From Siphlonurus alternatus (taxonomy: Eukaryota > Arthropoda > Insecta > Ephemeroptera > Siphlonuridae), in NCBI GenBank assembly GCA_949825025.1, contig OX463785.1:12091971-12155970 (forward strand): a stretch of 64,000 nucleotides of DNA, given 5' to 3'. Each line of letters starts with the position of its first letter. The first letter of the stretch is position 1. A program made the translations under genes and the position numbers. Below, piece after piece: positions 49,418 to 62,256 of the stretch. The notes under the pieces are model-generated. The model made no database searches, was not told the origin of the DNA, and worked only from the letters and a program-made list of their open reading frames with translations.

Positions 49418-52183
49418 AATTATTTAATAACTTATACGTATATATATTTTTATTGCATTAAATGCATAAATGAACAGTGATTACCAAATTATGCTACATA
49501 ATATCCCTGATAATTTTAAAGTTTTTTTTTTCCTGATTCCAGGAATGGACAACATACATGTATGAAAATTTTTTATTACTGAAATGAATAGAGGGTACCA
49601 AATTATGCTACTCTGAATTTTTTCAGATTTTTTTGAGACCCAGAACTATTTTTAAATAATTATTGAAAGTGCGGCCACGCCCCCTGGAGGCGTCAATAGG
49701 CGTCCAGGCACTATCCTTTTTATTAAGTATTCAGGGGTGCCAACTTAATTTACAGAACATTAAATAATTATTTAAAAATAGTTCCGGGTCTCAAAAAAAT
49801 CTGAAAAAATTCAGAGTAGCATAATTTGGTACCCTCTATTTATTTCTGTAACAAAAATTTTTCATGTATGTTGTTCATTATTTTTAAACCTTTAATAAAA
49901 TTGCAGCCACGTCCTCTGGATAATAATCAAATAAATTTCCTGACAAAAATTAGAATATATGATAAAAATAAACGTATTTCTTTCTGATGTGTACTATACA
50001 TTTAATATCATCTTACTTAAAAACCATTGGGATGGTGATGAACAGAGCGGAAAATATTCCTGTGTAAGCGAAATTGAAAATACTGAAACGTCGGCAATTT
50101 CTCTCTGAGCGCACTCGCATTTCTTGCTCCTGTGAGTTCATCTCCGCACTCGCACTCTCGAACCGATCTTAGAGAAGTAAAAATGATTATAAAACAATGG
50201 ACAACCTATACATGATAATGGACAACTTTATCAGAGAATATAGGGAACATACCTATTCTGTATTCTCTGACTTTATCAAGAACTTAACTCGCGTTTAATT
50301 TTGTAGAGTAAACTTTTAAAGCTTGATATAATTATATTTTTAACATATATTGGGGGGCATTCACAAAGCACTTTAACCCCAACTTTAGCCCCAAGTTTTA
50401 TCCCTGGTACTTAACATGGTGCTAAATCAGGGGCTAATCATGTCTAGCTCCTAGTTTAGCACCATGTTTAATACCAGGGATAAAACTTGGGGCTAAAGTT
50501 GGGGTTAAAGTGCTTTGTGAATGTCCCCCTGCATTCTAAACATGCAATTTTTATAATTCTTTCTTATATATTGTTAGTACCTTAGGCTTTATTATTATTG
50601 TATTTTTTTTCATAATAGACAACTTACATGAAATTTTTTTATTGCAAAAATGAAAAGATGGTGTCAAATTATGCTACTCCGAATTTATTCAGATTTTTAG
50701 GAGTCACGAAACCATTTTTAAATAATTATTAAAATTCTCTAAGTTATGTTGGCACTCCTGGAGCCTTAATAAATAGGACAGGGCAAAAACGCCTATTGAC
50801 GCCTCCAGGGGGCGTGGCCGCTATTTCAATAATTTTTTAAAAATAGTTCCAACGCTCAAAAAATTCTGAAAAAATTCAAAGTAGCATTATTTGGTACTCT
50901 CTATTCATTTTTGCAGTAAAAAAAAATTCATGTAAGTTGTCTATTTTTATGTTTTTTGCAAATATTAATGCGCCTTGTATATAATATATTTGACACAAAA
51001 TAATTTCTACATTTTTTTACTATAATATTGTGCATGAACAAGCTTTTATCCCTTAATATGATGATATACACCATATTAACCATCGCATTGCATTACTGCT
51101 GTATTAAACAAAAACATACTTAATAAGTGTAGTCACTCCCCCTGGAGGCGTTTGGTCCTAAAAATGGAAGGATGGGGCCTAAACGCTTCCACGGAGTATG
51201 GCCAACGTTTTAACAACTTTTAAAAAATAAAATTTAAAAAAAAAAAAAAAAGCAAAAAAAAAAATCGATTTGCTACCCTTATTTATGCAATGATTTTTTT
51301 TATTTTCATTTGGGGAATTCTCTTGCAACTTATTTTAATTTAACTACTATATTATGATAGGTGACATGTTAACAATAAGTTAATTTGACTCAAGTTTCAA
51401 GCTTTTTAACTCAAATTTGTGGACTGTAAAGGGATGATTAGAATAAGGGGCAAAGTATGCAACCCGCGCGACAACTTGAAAACTGTGACTTCTGTTAGAA
51501 ACTCTCTAGTTAACACACAACAACTGCCTGATAACTGATATCAATAAGTTTTAGTAACACGATCGAAATAGCGAGTTTTTCTACCCTAGTATTGGTAGTT
51601 TTATCCCTAATATCAGTTTACTTTTAAGAAACCGAATCGAAAATGCATATTTATTGCATGAAAACTTTGCCTGCTAGGCAGTAGTTTTCTACGCCACGTT
51701 TTGGCGCTAAATTCAAAAGAAGGAAAATATTTAAAAAAATTCCTATGTCTCCAATTTTGAAAATTGAAACATTTTCTTTCGGGACATTTAGTTTCAAAGC
51801 ATAGAGCATCTGAGAAAAAAAATATTTATATATTATATAAATAAATAAATGTAGGAGAATTCCCCATTTTACCAAATTATAAAATTTCAGCACTTACCTT
51901 CAACAGAATTCACTAATAAATTGATATCCTTCGTCTTCATTATAAAATAAAAATATGTATACAAAGCATGTAAACAATTTAGTGACATATTAAAAGCCAT
52001 TGCTCGCTTTATTACAGTGAAAGATGAGATTAAATTCTTAATTATAGCTGATATGTATGAAAATGAACTTATAAATAATAAAAATATGTTAACGAAATTA
52101 CGAAAACTACCATTTTCATTAGGAGTTTCATGTAATATTCCAACAAAATTTAGTGCACGAATATTTAAATTTAGTATACTCAT
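45333..52183 (-). CDS. Odorant receptor OR-C (7tm_6 family, 8 exons, 402 aa)
   Basis: Exons, 5' to 3': 52183-51898, 50167-50017, 49178-49042, 48060-47871, 47493-47394, 46693-46589, 45665-45486, 45392-45333 (1209 nt, consistent phases, GT-AG). Intron positions are identical to OR-A and OR-B. Exon 6 is one codon shorter, and the proteins differ widely from A and B in exons 1-3, so C and D form a second lineage. Pieces supporting the family: TYWPNNSQVIPTYYLVN (exon 3), DAFVCSLMLAAAERSSML and LRAWIQFHQ (exon 4), VFIYAKAGQEVLDK (exon 6), RCFTLSLRTFNT|VLSSAFSYLAILLR (exons 7-8). Exon 2 begins with RFESASAEM where A and B have ENEV-type residues. Exon 7 is nearly identical to A and B despite the divergence elsewhere. 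Confidence 0.88.
46098..46375. mobile_element. Hairpin-like element, family M19, OR-C intron 6
   Basis: Ends GATTAGAAGACCTCGGG / CGAGGTCCTCTATCC, with internal GTGACGTCATATCCATGCAA and its mirror GCATGACTATGACGTCAC. Confidence 0.65.
46462..46552. mobile_element. Decayed M9 hairpin
   Basis: Left arm CACTACGTTTACATGATGG matches M9; the right arm is eroded. OR-C intron 6. Confidence 0.55.
46948..47266. mobile_element. Family M2 hairpin in OR-C intron 5
   Basis: M2 ends present. One internal CRE-like block is reduced to TGACGCCA, and a G run of about 13 replaces part of the right arm. Confidence 0.8.
48092..48269. mobile_element. Hairpin, family M6 (long form), OR-C intron 3
   Basis: 178-bp palindrome with GGGGGGCATTCACCAAGCAC / GTGCTTTGTGAATGTCCCCC ends and nested GCTAAACCAGGGG / CTCCTAGTTTAGC pairing. 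Near-identical to 50352-50529. Confidence 0.85.
48359..48724. mobile_element. Hairpin MITE-like element, OR-C intron 3
   Basis: 366-bp palindrome with ends ATAGACAATAATAG / ATTATTGTCTAT and a core with GGGACAACCGTGACGTCA / TACGTCACGGTTGTCCC. Structurally like M2-M4 but with different outer ends. Confidence 0.8.
49349..49412. repeat. (TA)n microsatellite
   Basis: Uninterrupted TA run of about 60 bases in OR-C intron 2. Confidence 0.95.
49544..49878. mobile_element. Family M1 hairpin in OR-C intron 2
   Basis: Full-length M1 copy in the same orientation of its core as 361-692 and 28367-28702. Confidence 0.85.
50352..50529. mobile_element. Hairpin, family M6 (long form), OR-C intron 1
   Basis: Second copy of 48092-48269, in the same gene. 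Confidence 0.85.
50615..50943. mobile_element. Family M1 hairpin, core in opposite orientation, OR-C intron 1
   Basis: Diverged M1 ends; the core reads GGACGCC-side to CCACGCC-side in reverse compared with the other M1 copies. Confidence 0.75.
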
Positions 52184-54716
52184 ATTTTTTGATAAAAATT
52201 AAGATGTTGATTCAAGGCAATATAAAAATGAACTGAATTGTAGTAAGAATGATACGGATTGACGTGTTATATGAAATATGTAAAGTGTTTTAAAATATGC
52301 ATAACAAAATTATAGGCCGTTCATTTAAATTGCGTGACAAATTTAAAAGAAACAAAATATAGCCTACAATAACATCTGTTCGTATACCATGATACTTTTG
52401 TAATATTAAGAACGAATTTAAGTCATGTTTTTGATAGCTCGATAGCAAGTTCATATATTATTACTGATTTTAGTAAAAACACAGATAAAAATATATTTAT
52501 GAAACAGCCTTGACGTAAAAGCAGGCATTTTCAATATAGTCTATGAAATTATAAAAATAATTCCTATCAGAAATTAATTTTTTCTTTATCAAATGGAGTA
52601 CCATATGTGTATCCATATATAATAATAAATATAATATTATATATTTTTATAAACTTGCATTCGTCAAGCAAGTTTTTACCTATAAAAAAATTCATTTGGC
52701 CTGATATAATTTTGTATTAATTGTATATTATTATATTATCGGGCGGATTACAAAGAACAACTCAATTTCAGTTGAAAAAATCTTTTATTTGGTAATTTTC
52801 AATTACGTGCATGATTTACAATATTTAATACATAAATAACAATAAATTAAACAGTTATATAATATAAGATTGTTATACATTCGTTTCTTATTAAAGTTTT
52901 TGACACAATTAGCACAAGGATTACAATTATTTTCTGAAATACGTAAAAATGATCATATTTCTTACATTATATATGTTGGAAAAAAATAAAATAAAAATTA
53001 AATTTTAAAATTAAAGTTTAATGCACTAATAACTTTGGCATGGATGTAAGGATATAGCACAATTAATTATTATTAATTATTATTATTATTATATACAACA
53101 TCTAACATTTTCAGTGGATTTAATATTTTATTTGTGATACATTTTGAAATTCATATTTATTATGCTGTGTACATACAACACGCCAACAGAAATTTCTTAT
53201 AACAAAAACAACAAAATTTAATTCAAAAGTCAAATTTTGTAATCATATTGATTACAATAGGACATTTCGTCCTATCTACATTCTGTGACATTGTGTTATT
53301 ATTATTATTCCCTTATACCACCACATGGAATTTTATAATAACATGACAATTTCTTAGTAAGTAGCTATTTTTTTAAACTTGTTTCAAAAGGTACATTTTA
53401 TTATTTTATGATGTATTCTTTACAGGGTGTTTTTCTATACAAAATGCTTTTATATTATTGATGTAATATACGTGGTGCTGATGGCATGTTTTATTAACTA
53501 ATCATATACTTTTTTTTTCTTATATTCTTTGGAATAAATCACTTTTTATCGATATTTTAAAGATTGATTTATCTAAAATAAATTTTAAAAATATAATAAT
53601 CATTAATTAAAATTATGATACCTGCATTTATATATGTGGTATAAATACAAATAAACAATGATTAAAAAAAAGGAACGAGCACATTGAGTGAAAAAATAAA
53701 TAAACACTTAAAAAATATATATACACATGAACTTGAACTTATACATTAATCATTAAAATATGATTAGCTAATTAATTTTCCATCTTCAGAAAATAATATT
53801 AAAATCATATGTAAAAGCACCATCCACCATCGCCCATTAAATACAGTATAAAAAAAAAAAGAAAAAATAAAATTGAAAAATGAAAATATTTAATTAATTT
53901 ATACACATTTCAACACACCTGTTGAAATAGATACCTAGATAATGAAAAAATAATACTACATCAATTTTGAAGGATATAAAATATAATGTTAGTAATTTTA
54001 TTTGACATGAAATTTGGTGTCGAATAAAAAAAGTGTGTGTGAATAATCCAGATTAACCCAAAACTCTATAGGACTGTTAACCACAGCAATCCCATGCATA
54101 TGAAGAACATTGAGACTTTTTCTTCCATATAATATTAATTATAATTAATAATAACTATAAACAGAATTTTAGTACGGTATAATATTATATAACATTAAAT
54201 ATTTATTCCTTAAAATTTAAATTCAAATTATTAAAAAAAAAATTATAATAAATAAAATAAAATTAGAAAAATTGCTAATCAGCGTCCCTCGTGCGGAATA
54301 ATGAGCTATCTGCTATATACCATGATTTTGTTGCAATAATGCTGAGCTATCTGCTATTTCAGGTGAGCGCATTATGAGCGATAAATCGGTATAAAATAAA
54401 GTTCAAAATTGCGCTCACCTAAAATAACAGACAGCTCATTATTGCAACGATATCGTGGTAGGCGGATAGCTCATTATTCCGGACGAGGTATGATCTGTGC
54501 ATGTAGAGTAAAATTTTCCGTACTGAAGCGTATATTTCCAAGTAAAGACGTTATTAAAGGTGAATGCTTCAGTGCCTCCATTTGGTAACAAATATGCATG
54601 AAACAAAATTGATTGATAAAACGCTGCTGAACGGTTAAATTGCCCTCTTGTGCCCCCCCCCCCTCCTCTCCTCTCTCTTTTCAATATTTTCATACGTAAA
54701 ACACACTTTTCATTCT
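52184..54716. other. Intergenic spacer between OR-C start and OR-D stop
   Basis: About 2.5 kb, very AT-rich, with no coding sequence that I can support. The only structure I see is the hairpin at 54282-54488 and a poly(C) run near 54653. Confidence 0.7.
54282..54488. mobile_element. Hairpin element, family M16
   Basis: Inverted arms with CGGAATAATGAGCTATCTGC / GCGGATAGCTCATTATTCCG and inner TTTCAGGTGAGCGCA / TGCGCTCACCTAAA. Confidence 0.75.
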
Positions 54717-57700
54717 TCAGAGCGATCGTTTTAGACGTAACAGAATGGCCAGGTAACTAAACGCAGAGCTTAAAACCTGAAACAAACATAATTGTATTAA
54801 ATTTACCTTAATAGAAGTTTCAATTTATTTAAATCTGAAAACTTTAGGATAAAGAGTTAAATTTTTACTACTGGTATGATCTTGTAATGAGGCTACCACA
54901 TTGGCTGTTAAAAAATTGTGTTAAATTTTAAATAAATAAATTTGTAACAAAATACATTGCATTTTTATCAAAAATAATATATTATAGAATTTCAATATAA
55001 TATTGAATAATATTTACAAAAAACAACCACAAAGTTACAAAAGACTGGAAATTGTGTTATAATCTGTGATAATACGTATCAATCATATTAGCATACAAAA
55101 AAAAGGTAAAAAAAAAGATCAATGTACCGGGATTCGAACCCACGACCTCACCGTGTTGAAGGTCCTGAGCGAGAGGGTGAAGCAGCGCATGCCGGTGATC
55201 TTCTCCGTGGTCTCGTGTCCACCCTCTATCCTCGTGAGCACCACTTGAAGGGCGGACCTCGCGGGACCGTCGCCCTCCAGCACGCCCGACGTTTGGGACA
55301 CGCGCAACACCGCACTGCGCAACGACGCACTCTGTAATGTGGACATAAAATTGAATTAAATTAGCTAAAAAATAATACATTGTTTCTTGAAGGTTATTAA
55401 AAAACAAGTTCCACGATTCGTTACCAACCATTTTCAATTATTTTATTATTATTCATAACATAAATTTACTTACTTTGTCCAAAACTTCCTGTCCAGCATT
55501 AGCGTAGATGAAAACTCTAATTAAAACTGCTAAGGACGAAAATATCACCATGGACAGTGAATCTTGATCTGCATAGCGCTAAACAGAAGGAAAATTTTTA
55601 AAAAAAAAATGCATTGAAAATTTACATGCATATATTTTTTCATTATACTTGTTTATAAGCATATTATAATTATGTACTCATAATACAATATAATGTAAAT
55701 AAATAGATAAATAAATATTATATAATAATAATACAATTTCTGAATATATTAATAGTGAAGCAAATAAAATTTAAAGTTAATTAAAATGACATATTGCCAA
55801 ATATACAAAACAAAAGGAAATGCCACTGTCTTCATCGATTTTTTATGTAAACATAAAATTAAGGTTGAATGTCTGTGATCTCGAACTGGCTCCATGACTA
55901 CAACATTGCAGGTAGAGGACTCTATAGAGTTGTTTGCTGTTTTTGTTTACGAGGAAATATAGCATAGCAGGTATACGGACGGTCAGGAGGGTAGAAAAGA
56001 GAAAGTGGAGGTCCAGCTACTATGGCATAAGATAGGAGAAATGATGAAAAATAAATAGAAAAAATAGTTTCATTGTTCTATAATGATGCGTTTTTTTATG
56101 CTATCTATCGTTTATTGGCATATTTTTACAATTTTTTAAATCTGATTTGTTTTGTTTAAGGTAGAGATAACGCCGAACAGCTGTTCGACATAATCCCTTT
56201 TGATTAACATGTAAACCTTGGCAAATTGACAAAATTTCTGAAATTTTTTTGAGAGGCAGATATTAGTGCCTAAAAGCCATAGAAAAAATTTCTAAACAAT
56301 TTAAGGAGACGATTTTTTTTAATTAATTTTTTTAATTTTCAGCATAGGGCTTTCCCATGGAGAGCTTAACTAAAAAATTAATTTAAAAAAATCGGCTCGT
56401 TAAATGTTTTTGAAACTTTTTCTATGGCTTTTAGGCACTAATATCTGCCTCTCAAAAAAATTTCAGAATTTTTGTCAATTTGCTAAGTTTTACATGTTAA
56501 TCAAAGGGGATTACGTCGAACAGCTGTTCGACGTTATCTCTACCTTAATAAACTAAAAAAAAAATCAATACATTATTTGTTTATATACTAGTCTGTGCAT
56601 TTTGGTCCTCCATAGGGCAGCCTAACTTACAGGGGCATGATGTCATCGCAATCACCAATCAGCTCTTAGCAACGCAATCAATTTACTTTACAGGAGATGA
56701 GTACAAACATGCGCGCGCAGGTCGCCATGACAGTGGAGTAGTAGAAAATTCTGCATGCAGACAAATGATTAAAAAAATATATTATAAATTATTTAAAATT
56801 AAAATAAAAAATGTGAGATGAATTAGTTTGCAAACTTTCAGTCACCTCAGAATTTTGAATTTTTTCTTTGAATATTTTTTAATGATTTTTTTTGTTTCAT
56901 CCTACATGGTTGCAGCCATACCATGCATGGGTTGCAGCTCCACCAACAATGATACGGACTACTCTCCTATCTGACGTCACATGCAAGGCCTCATGTAAGC
57001 TCGCCTAGTGGTGTACTATATAAATGAAGATCATAATCTGACTAGTATTGTAAAAATTGGTATTGAAATTTAAAATGCATAATAAATCTATAATACATCA
57101 GTATAGACGAAAACTGAAAAAGAAATATTAATAATTTCATCAAACCATTAAGCGATCAAGTTTAAAGTACATTTTTCTCGTAATCGTAAAAATCACTTCA
57201 AGCAATTCCTTTTCTTATACAGTATAAAGTTACAACTTCCTAATATGCTATGACTCCGAAGTGATAGAATGAGATTAATCGTTATAAATGATGTTTCTAT
57301 ATATATTTATATATCACTTACATCAATTGTGAAGAAAGAATAATTCAAGACACATAAGACAGACTTAAGTATGAAGGTGACGATGTACTGTCCAAAAATC
57401 ATGTTGATGTCGTTCACTAATCTGTAAATAAAAATAATCATATACATTACTAAATAATAAATACAAAGCAAGATTTGCTTCAGATTGGTAAACAATATAT
57501 GGCATAAAAAAATAGGAAACACATATAAGTTTAAAATCATCTTATTTTGCGCAAAACTAGAAGTGCTCAAAATTTTGCTCCAAACCCGAAATAAAATCTC
57601 ATTTCGACTTTTGCTCAAACCACGATGCGCAGAACTAGTTTTGCTCAAAATGAAATGTGCCAAAATCGAAGTAAAATCTCATATCGGCTTTGGCGCATTT

Positions 57701-60700
57701 CGATTTGAGCAGAACTAGTTTTGCCCAAAATGAAATGCGCCAAAGCCGAAAATAGAACTCACTTCGGCTTTGGCTCATTTCGTGATGCGCAGAACTAGAT
57801 GTGAGCATTTTTTTCGGCTTTTGCCCGAATTCGGCTTTGGGTGCCACCAGTTAATCTTCTCCCAATGTATGAAAATATAATTGAAATTATATTGTATGAA
57901 CAAATTATTGAATATGTTGAAAATAATAATATTTTATGTGAGCATCAATCAGGATTCAGAAAGAATTTTTCATGTGAAACAGCCATACAGTTAGTCTTAA
58001 CACAGTGGAGGAAAAATGCTAATGATGGAAATATTACAATAGCGGTAATGTTAGATTTTAAAAGAGCCTTTGAAACAATAGATCGAAAAATATTAATTGC
58101 AAAGCTAAAAAATTATGGTTTTGGCCCAAATTGCATAAATTTAATAGACAGTTATCTTACAAATAGAAAACAAAAAACAAAAGTGAACAACAAAACCTCT
58201 AGTGAAATAATAAATGACCTAGGGGTGCCCCAAGGGTCGGTCCTTGGACCTCTATTATTCATCTTGTATATAAATGATTTGTATTTGCAACTTGATGATG
58301 TGCTCTTTAATTTCTTTGCTGATGATACTCTTGTTTCAGCATCGAAAAAAACGTACGAAGAGGCGTGCAATGTGATAAATAAAAGTCTTGTAAGGTTGAA
58401 TATTTGGCTGAAAGTCAACAAGGTAAAATTTAATGTGAATAAATCAAAATGTATATTAATACTGCCTTCTTCTTTTGTAAAGTCAAATATTATTGAAGAC
58501 GTGAATAAAAGTAGTGTAATTATTGATGGTGAAATACTTGAATTTGTAGATGAAATTAAATATCTCGGTATTATTATTGATTCACATCTTAATTTTAAAA
58601 AACATGTTGCATATATTAATAAAAAGGTTGGAAGCAAAATCAGCTATTTAGCAAGGATAGGTAATTTTTTAAGTCCGTGGACAAAAGCATTAATTTACAA
58701 AACAATTATTTCACCTCATTTTGAGTACTGTTCTACAATTTTATGGGACAGTAATGAAGAAAATATTAAAAAATTGCAACTGTTACAAAATAAGGCAATG
58801 CGGGTAATACTTAGATGTAATAAATTAACTCCTATTAATTTAATGTTAGACACAATGTGCTGGATGTCAATCAAACAAAGGTTGGCATTAAATGTGTTAG
58901 TTTTTGTTCACCGAATTGTAAACAAGAGAGTGCCAAACTACCTGTGTAATGATATAATGTACCACAATGAAGTCCATCAACACAACACAAGAACTGCCGG
59001 CAATATTCGCATCGGGAAACAGAAAAATAGATTTTATCAAAAATCTATTATGGTTAGTGGATTCAAACTGTTTAATAGTTTACCAAGATATGTGAAAAAC
59101 ATCGTAGATAGCAAACAATTTAAAAGAGAATGTGTTTTATTTGTTAAAAAAATGTTTTTAAAAAAGAAATATACAAACTGATTTTGTGACAATAGGAGGA
59201 AATGATGAAAATTGTAATATTATCATAAATATTTTATTATAATATAAAAGGTGGATGTTCCTAAAATATGTGAAAAATGTATGATATGTTATGCAAAAAA
59301 TATGTATGTACTAGCATTTTGCTAAATAAAGAATTTTACTTACTTACATATACGTACATTAAATTATAATAATTTGGGCAATGGAGGATCGATCTCAAAA
59401 ATTTTATTGCAGAAATGGATCGAGGGTTCAAAGTTAATCTATTCTAAATACATTTCAGACTTTTTAGAATCCGTGAACTACTTTTTTTTTAATTAATTAA
59501 AATTACAGAGAATATGACGCCTCTTGACGCCTCTCTTATTAATAAAAAGATAGAACCTACAAGAGGCGTGGGTTCAAACCTGACCGCCAGCTGCAAAACT
59601 TTTTAGCAATAGTTAATTCCGGGATTTAAAAAATCTATTTTTTTTAATAGTATAATTATTAAAAAAGTTGAAATATTATAATTTGTCATGTAAGGAGTAT
59701 ATTTAAAATATATAATTATATTAATTTTCAGAGTATAATAAGGTACGTGTCTTTTAATGTTTGCTTTTCTTGAAGTGCGACAGCATAGAAGTACTAATTA
59801 TATTTAATAACAGCCCTAAATAAAATTCCTCCCAAGTTTTTACTTTTTTTTTCCGACTTGATTACTATTAAAATTACCGAATTGAAATGAACAAAATAAT
59901 AAAAAATTGCATTTTGTTCATTCACCTAGTCAAGTAATTTTCAATTACCTCATATTATGCTGGTGAAATTGTATCCATGCCCTCAACTTGGGGGTCATTT
60001 CACCTTCAGGTCCACCCTGAAGTGCCTGAGGGGCCGAGCGTTCGAGCATCGAACTACGCTCCGCCGCGGCCAACATCAGAGAACAGACGAAGGCGTCTGT
60101 TGTAGATCCGATAAAGATTGGCGTCAATGTTGCAATAGCTGGAGACAAAGAATAGTTGTAAGAAATTGTATTTTTTCTACCTTACCGTATGTCTAACATG
60201 TTCTAATAGAAGAGTATTTTGATCACTCATAACTCATAATTATTACATATTAATATCACTCATAATTACATATTAAATATTAAAATAGTTACAACAGCAT
60301 ACACTATATAGGCAAGCAGAGTCAAAATATATGATATTCTGCATTGTATTATATGTCCATCTTCTTTCATAGGTACTAATTAATTACAATAATCAAACCG
60401 TACACTATAAGACTGCCTAATGGCAAAATTTACTTGGTAGATCAATAAAAATTTTATTTCTTATTTTAAGTACTAAAATCTCAAAAATCTGCCTCTAAAA
60501 AAAAAACAAAAAAACAACAATAGAATTTCTGTGAATTTGCTAAAGTTTACATGTTAATCAAAAAGGACTGCATTGAACAGCTGATCCGTGTTATCTCTAC
60601 CTTACGAGAAGTCATTTTTTTTTTTTAGGTTCTTTGGAAGACTATCATGCATTCTTGAAATCGAATTACAAAACGTTGTGATGTCATTATCATATATCAA

Positions 60701-62256
60701 CATTCCTTATTCTAAAGTTTTCAATATTTGCATGACTTTTAACATCAAAGAAAGCATTTTGCAGCACAAATTTGAGTTTATACGATGGTTTAAAAAAAAA
60801 TTTCAATACAAAATTCGAAGTTCTGTGTTAAAATATTCAATAATAAATAATTGCAGGTTGTCCATTGTATATAATTATTATTATATAAGTTCATCACTAT
60901 TGCAAATGTGTATATTTCTGCAACCAATATGTGAGGCCAGAGACTTGATTCCTTTACACTTACTTTGACAGATGTTTACTAAGTAGTAGGTAGGCACTAG
61001 TTGAGAATTTTTTGGCCAGTATATATCGTACAACAAAGAGGAAACACATTCTGGACCCATCGAAGATTTGTAGTGGCAGTCGTACGCGGTGATTAGCAAC
61101 CTGCAAAGTGTGACCAAATTTATATAGATATGGACATGCGATTCACGAAGCAGTTAGCACGGTTTCTAAGCACGTTTAACTTAGCCACGTTTAACTAACT
61201 TGAAAGTGGTTTAACACGTAAAACTGGTATAACAGTTAAACGTGCATGGTTAAGCTAAACGTGCATGGTTAGAAATCTAGCTAACTTCTTCGTTAATCGC
61301 ACCCAATATGACTACCTACGTAATATGCTTTTATTGCTTTCTGGAAATCATTATTAGATTAATTATTGGAAGCTCAACCATGCCCCTTGGAGGCGTTTAC
61401 ATCATATATCTTTTTAGAAATACAAATTCATTTTTTTTCCATTTAATTCCTTGTACACATTTATACACAAATAAAACAATCAGACTACACGTTTACATGA
61501 CGGTGTTTAATAAGTATTCGTTGACGACGTCTCATAAGAATAACATTATCCGTCGTCAACGAATACGCATTAAACACCGTCATGTAAACGTAGTGATTGT
61601 GCTTTGGAAAAACACGTCCAAAGTGCAAGAGACATAATACACTTAACTACGGGGTTCACTGCAAAAAGGCTTTGAGTAAAAAACCATTATAAAATCTTTA
61701 AAATTAAAGAAAGAAATATCTTTATTATAAAATATAAGGAAAACTTGTGTGTGAAAAGAAATTATTTTTTGAATTATATCAGAAATGTTTATTCTTCGTG
61801 GTCTGTTTTTGAGAATAGGCAATATTTTTATAGCCATGCACCCACATGCACAATATTTACAAATTGATCTCAAATTAAATCATTCTTGTCGTAACAATGT
61901 TTACATTTATGAACCGATAATAATATTTTTATTCTTAAGCCGGTATTACACGATACAATTTTTCTAATTATTGTATACAATTTTTCCTTGCAAGAAAACT
62001 TAATCTCCATTTAATTTTGTTTGTATGGAGAGGAAATTTTCTTACAAGGAAAAATTGTATCTAAAATTGTATCGTGTAATATAGGCTTTATTAATAAAAT
62101 TAACTTACTTAAAGACCATTGGGATGGCGACGAACGCAATACAAAATCCTGCGTAAGCGAAGATGACGGAGCTGAAACGTCTGCAATGTATCTTTGAGCG
62201 TGCTCGCATTTCTTGGCTCTGTAAGTTCATCTCCGCACTCGCACTCTCGAACCGAT
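54717..62256 (-). CDS. Odorant receptor OR-D, exons 2-8 (partial in window)
   Basis: Exons, 5' to 3': 62256-62109 (exon 2), 61100-60964, 60138-59949, 57421-57322, 55578-55474, 55331-55152, 54776-54717; 920 nt and about 305 residues, consistent phases, GT-AG. Closest to OR-C: exon 2 also starts RFESASAEM, exon 4 has LRAWIQFHQ, exon 6 ends AGQEVLDK, exon 8 is VLSSAFSYLAILLRLKRSL. Exon 2 is one codon shorter than in the other three, inside TM3. I find no N-terminal exon with the family's ALN motif up to position 64000; since exon 1 lies 1.1-1.7 kb upstream in the other genes, it may lie just outside. A truncated retrotransposon and a minisatellite sit in intron 4, and an M5 element in intron 5. 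No internal stop or frameshift is seen. Confidence 0.85.
56160..56544. mobile_element. TTAA-flanked palindromic element, family M5, OR-D intron 5
   Basis: Second complete copy of the 9404-9788 element, also flanked by TTAA (56156-56159, 56545-56548), with the same internal TTTTCAGCATAGG and TTTCCCATGGAGAGC core. Confidence 0.85.
57541..57840. repeat. 80-bp minisatellite, about four units
   Basis: AGAACTAG recurs at 57631, 57711 and 57791, exactly 80 bp apart, with a diverged first unit near 57553. Each unit contains inverted pieces such as CAAAATGAAATG / GGCGCATTTCG. It adjoins the truncated reverse transcriptase. Confidence 0.75.
57847..59181 (+). pseudogene. Reverse transcriptase fragment of element B (about 444 aa)
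   Basis: The open frame starts within PVNLLPMYENIIE, a motif normally inside the reverse transcriptase, so the endonuclease and first RT blocks are absent; the first ATG is at 57865. Remaining marks: MLDFKRAFETID, GVPQGSVLGPLLF, FADD (in place of the common YADD), EIKYLGIIID, and a C-terminal LFNSLPRYVKNI...FKRE region as in CR1/jockey/RTE-X-like elements. The frame has no stops for 1.3 kb, so the insertion is probably recent, but it cannot make a working ORF2. Confidence 0.85.
57847..59345 (+). mobile_element. 5'-truncated non-LTR retrotransposon (element B), antisense in OR-D intron 4
   Basis: Begins inside the reverse transcriptase domain and runs to a 3' UTR ending in TTACTTAC-type short repeats near 59345. 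A solo 3' end of the same family is at 14141-14244. Distinct from element A. Confidence 0.85.
59378..59660. mobile_element. Decayed M1/M2-type hairpin, OR-D intron 4
   Basis: The left end ATGGAGGATCGATCTC and the following TTTTATTGCAGAAATGGATC resemble M2, and the core GACGCCTCTTGACGCCTC resembles M1. The right arm is strongly eroded. Confidence 0.6.
60480..60605. mobile_element. Family M5 remnant, OR-D intron 3
   Basis: Right part of M5: CTAAAGTTTACATGTTAATC and GAACAGCTGATCCGTGTTATC to CTACCTTAC, the terminal TTAA mutated. Confidence 0.7.
61131..61304. mobile_element. Hairpin element, family M7, OR-D intron 2
   Basis: Ends TGCGATTCACGAAGCAGTTA / TAACTTCTTCGTTAATCGCA, with paired ACGTTTAACT blocks. 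Lies 31 bp from exon 3. Confidence 0.75.
61494..61594. mobile_element. Short hairpin, family M9, OR-D intron 2
   Basis: Ends ACACGTTTACATGACGGTGT / ACACCGTCATGTAAACGT with inner TATTCGTTGACGACG / CGTCGTCAACGAATA, almost fully paired. Confidence 0.85.
61939..62086. mobile_element. Hairpin element, family M17, OR-D intron 2
   Basis: Ends GCCGGTATTACACGATACAA / TTGTATCGTGTAATATAGGC with inner TTTCCTTGCAAGAAAA pairing. It ends 22 bp from exon 2. Confidence 0.8.

Noticed and set aside
57307..57847. Several frames running from OR-D exon 5 through the minisatellite
   Set aside because: Exon 5 has a good donor at its edge; the rest is 80-bp repeat translation.
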